Shown here piece after piece: positions 4,853-5,606 of a DNA stretch of 5,606 nucleotides (within the stretch, counting starts at the first letter, position 1; the number at the start of each line of letters is the position of its first letter). The position numbers were made by a program, and so were the translations under genes. The notes below the pieces were generated by a model that saw nothing but the letters and a program-made list of their open reading frames with translations, was not told the origin of the DNA and ran no database searches. Location: assembly GCA_030631975.1 (NCBI GenBank), contig DAOVKD010000053.1, positions 1-5,606 of the forward strand, read 5' to 3'. Source of the stretch: Candidatus Woesearchaeota archaeon (lineage in GTDB: Archaea > Nanobdellota > Nanobdellia > Woesearchaeales > GW2011-AR4).

Positions 4853-5410
4853 ATGAATAAAAGAAAATTATATTTCAAATTATTTTTGACATTACTGACT
4901 GTTTCTGTCGCTATTAGTCTAACTTTAAGTATATATAATGTTGTTAACATAAATTATATTAAAAATAATTTCAATATAGTTGAGGGGGAATGAGTTCAGA
5001 TTGGTGAACATCTGACACAAACTAATTATTTTTATGGTCAAGGGGATTTTAATCCAAATGTTAAAAATAAAGAAGATTTAATATATAGGGAGATTATAAA
5101 AGATTTGGCATGTAATTATGAAATCACAGGAATCAATTCTTTTTCATATAACTGCAATTATCACCCCATAGAATTAAATTTGGAGTACAGCGTAAAGAGA
5201 GTCTTATTCGAATTTCCGAATGGAGTAAAAGCTTTTGTTCAGGAATTTCCAGCAAATATAAAGCTTTATTTGGGCATTTGTAAAAATGATTATTCAAATT
5301 GCTACATCTTTGATAATTATAAATATTCTGAAGACAAAATACCTTGTTATTCAAACAGTTTTGAAAAATGGGATGCCCGCTCTTTCACTTTAAAGAAAGA
5401 ACCATGTTAA
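4853..5410 (+). pseudogene. Membrane-anchored cysteine-rich protein gene interrupted by an in-frame TGA
   Basis: From the ATG at 4853 the frame codes for a basic start (MNKRK), a hydrophobic membrane segment (about residues 8-31) and a short polar tail, then stops at TGA 4991-4993 after 46 residues. The same frame continues open for 138 more codons to TAA at 5408. The continuation looks protein-like, starting VQIGEHLTQTNYFYGQGDF, and has six cysteines (codon positions 87, 101, 143, 150, 165, 185), an even number suiting disulfides in an exported domain. The downstream part has no ATG in frame near the stop and no promoter of its own, so one gene with a nonsense codon fits best. No function recognised. 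Alternatives are sequencing error, true stop readthrough, or a separate 46-residue membrane peptide. General recoding of TGA is unlikely, because the Fic gene and the 4116-4544 gene end sensibly at TGA. Confidence 0.6.
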
Positions 5411-5414
5411 GCTC

Positions 5415-5439
5415 TTTTCCCATACGCAGTGTGGGAAAA
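5415..5439 (+). repeat. GCA-triloop hairpin, copy 2, directly after the cysteine-rich gene
   Basis: TTTTCCCATAC pairs with GTGTGGGAAAA around a GCA loop: eleven pairs, one of them T-G at the same place as in copy 1 (4758-4774). It begins five bases after the stop codon and may also mark the 3' end of the transcript. Confidence 0.55.
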
Positions 5440-5442
5440 TTG

Positions 5443-5497
5443 CGTCCGCAAAGTTCAGAAAAAACTTTTACATTAAGCTCGAAGAGCCTTCTATTAA
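5443..5497. repeat. Intergenic repeat block, copy 2
   Basis: CGTCCGCAAAGTT (5443-5455) and GAGCCTTCTATTAA (5484-5497) each match copy 1 (3975-4008) with one mismatch. Here they lie 28 bases apart instead of 7. The extra sequence can form AAAGTT with AACTTT and GCTC with GAGC stems, suggesting indel changes in a structured repeat. Confidence 0.45.
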
Positions 5498-5545
5498 AAC
5501 CATCAAGGGGTTTGGGCGTTAATTACGTTCATTAATCTAGAAAAC

Positions 5546-5554
5546 AATATAAAT
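5546..5554 (+). promoter_or_regulatory. TATA-like box of the gene starting at 5575
   Basis: AATATAAAT is centred about 25 bases before the ATG at 5575, matching the leaderless arrangement of the other genes in this window. Confidence 0.45.
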
Positions 5555-5574
5555 CTTAGTGAATTTCTATAACT

Positions 5575-5606
5575 ATGACCTTAACAGATTTAATTATATC
5601 ATTAAA
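5575..5606 (+). CDS. Start of a gene cut by the window edge
   Basis: An ATG at 5575 opens a frame that stays open to the window end, giving only MTLTDLIISL. The call rests on the TATA-like box at the usual distance upstream, not on the protein, which is too short to interpret. Confidence 0.45.
   Translation, partial: MTLTDLIISL

Noticed and set aside
4991..4993. Genome-wide TGA recoding (Gly or Trp) as explanation for the in-frame TGA
   Set aside because: The Fic gene ends at TGA with a normal ATGA overlap into dxr, and the 4116-4544 gene ends at TGA. Reading through either adds only unconvincing tails.
4991..4993. Selenocysteine at the TGA
   Set aside because: No selenoprotein family is recognisable, no insertion element could be identified, and selenocysteine use is rare in archaea.
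5133..5354. Minus-strand frame of 73 codons
   Set aside because: It lies opposite the cysteine-rich domain, has no TATA-like box, and is less protein-like than the plus-strand reading.
1..5606. CRISPR array
   Set aside because: The repeats present are few, short and unevenly spaced; no regular repeat-spacer pattern exists.
1..5606. Candidate phyla bacterium as source
   Set aside because: The MEP genes alone would suit a bacterium, but repeated TATA boxes at leaderless spacing and absent Shine-Dalgarno sites fit an archaeon better. This is a judgement, not proof.

Overview
The window looks like chromosomal DNA from an AT-rich archaeon, most plausibly one of the small-genome DPANN lineages such as Woesearchaeota or Pacearchaeota. 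The case rests on gene starts. Every gene that is not inside an operon has a TATA-like box centred about 25-28 bases upstream of its ATG and no Shine-Dalgarno sequence, as expected for archaeal leaderless mRNAs (boxes near 240 on the minus strand, and near 496, 1616, 4088, 4827 and 5550 on the plus strand). The lineage is inferred from this architecture and from general gene resemblance, not from a marker gene.

Layout. Bases 1-213 hold the N-terminal part of a minus-strand membrane protein, possibly a presenilin-family (A22) protease. Between it and the divergent ispG gene sits a compact palindromic insertion of about 216 bp. It has 14-bp terminal inverted repeats and an 8-9-bp target duplication, so it looks like a MITE (miniature inverted-repeat transposable element). 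Next come ispG (523-1566), then a two-gene operon of a Fic-family protein with a C-terminal DNA-binding domain (1642-2571) and dxr (2568-3722), which overlap by ATGA. IspG and Dxr are two enzymes of the MEP route to isoprenoids, normally a bacterial pathway and unusual in archaea, which typically make isoprenoids through mevalonate. Both keep their catalytic or cluster-binding residues.

After 3722 the character changes. About 390 bases of hairpin-rich non-coding DNA precede an unrecognised 142-residue protein (4116-4544), which may have a papain-like Cys/His arrangement. It is followed by a G/C-richer intergenic segment that can be folded into a multi-branched structure with its own TATA-like box, a candidate structured RNA (about 4583-4775). 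Then comes a membrane-anchored, cysteine-rich protein gene broken by one in-frame TGA (4853-5410). A last gene begins at 5575 and runs off the window.

The spacers in the right-hand part share sequence. One hairpin with a GCA triloop occurs twice with a compensatory base-pair change, and two short blocks are shared between the 3.9-kb and 5.4-kb spacers. The left and middle parts are a metabolic region recently hit by a small mobile element. The right part looks like a repeat-rich accessory region. The strongest leads are the candidate RNA, the repeated covarying hairpin, the MITE, and the Fic-HTH/dxr operon in an archaeal promoter setting.
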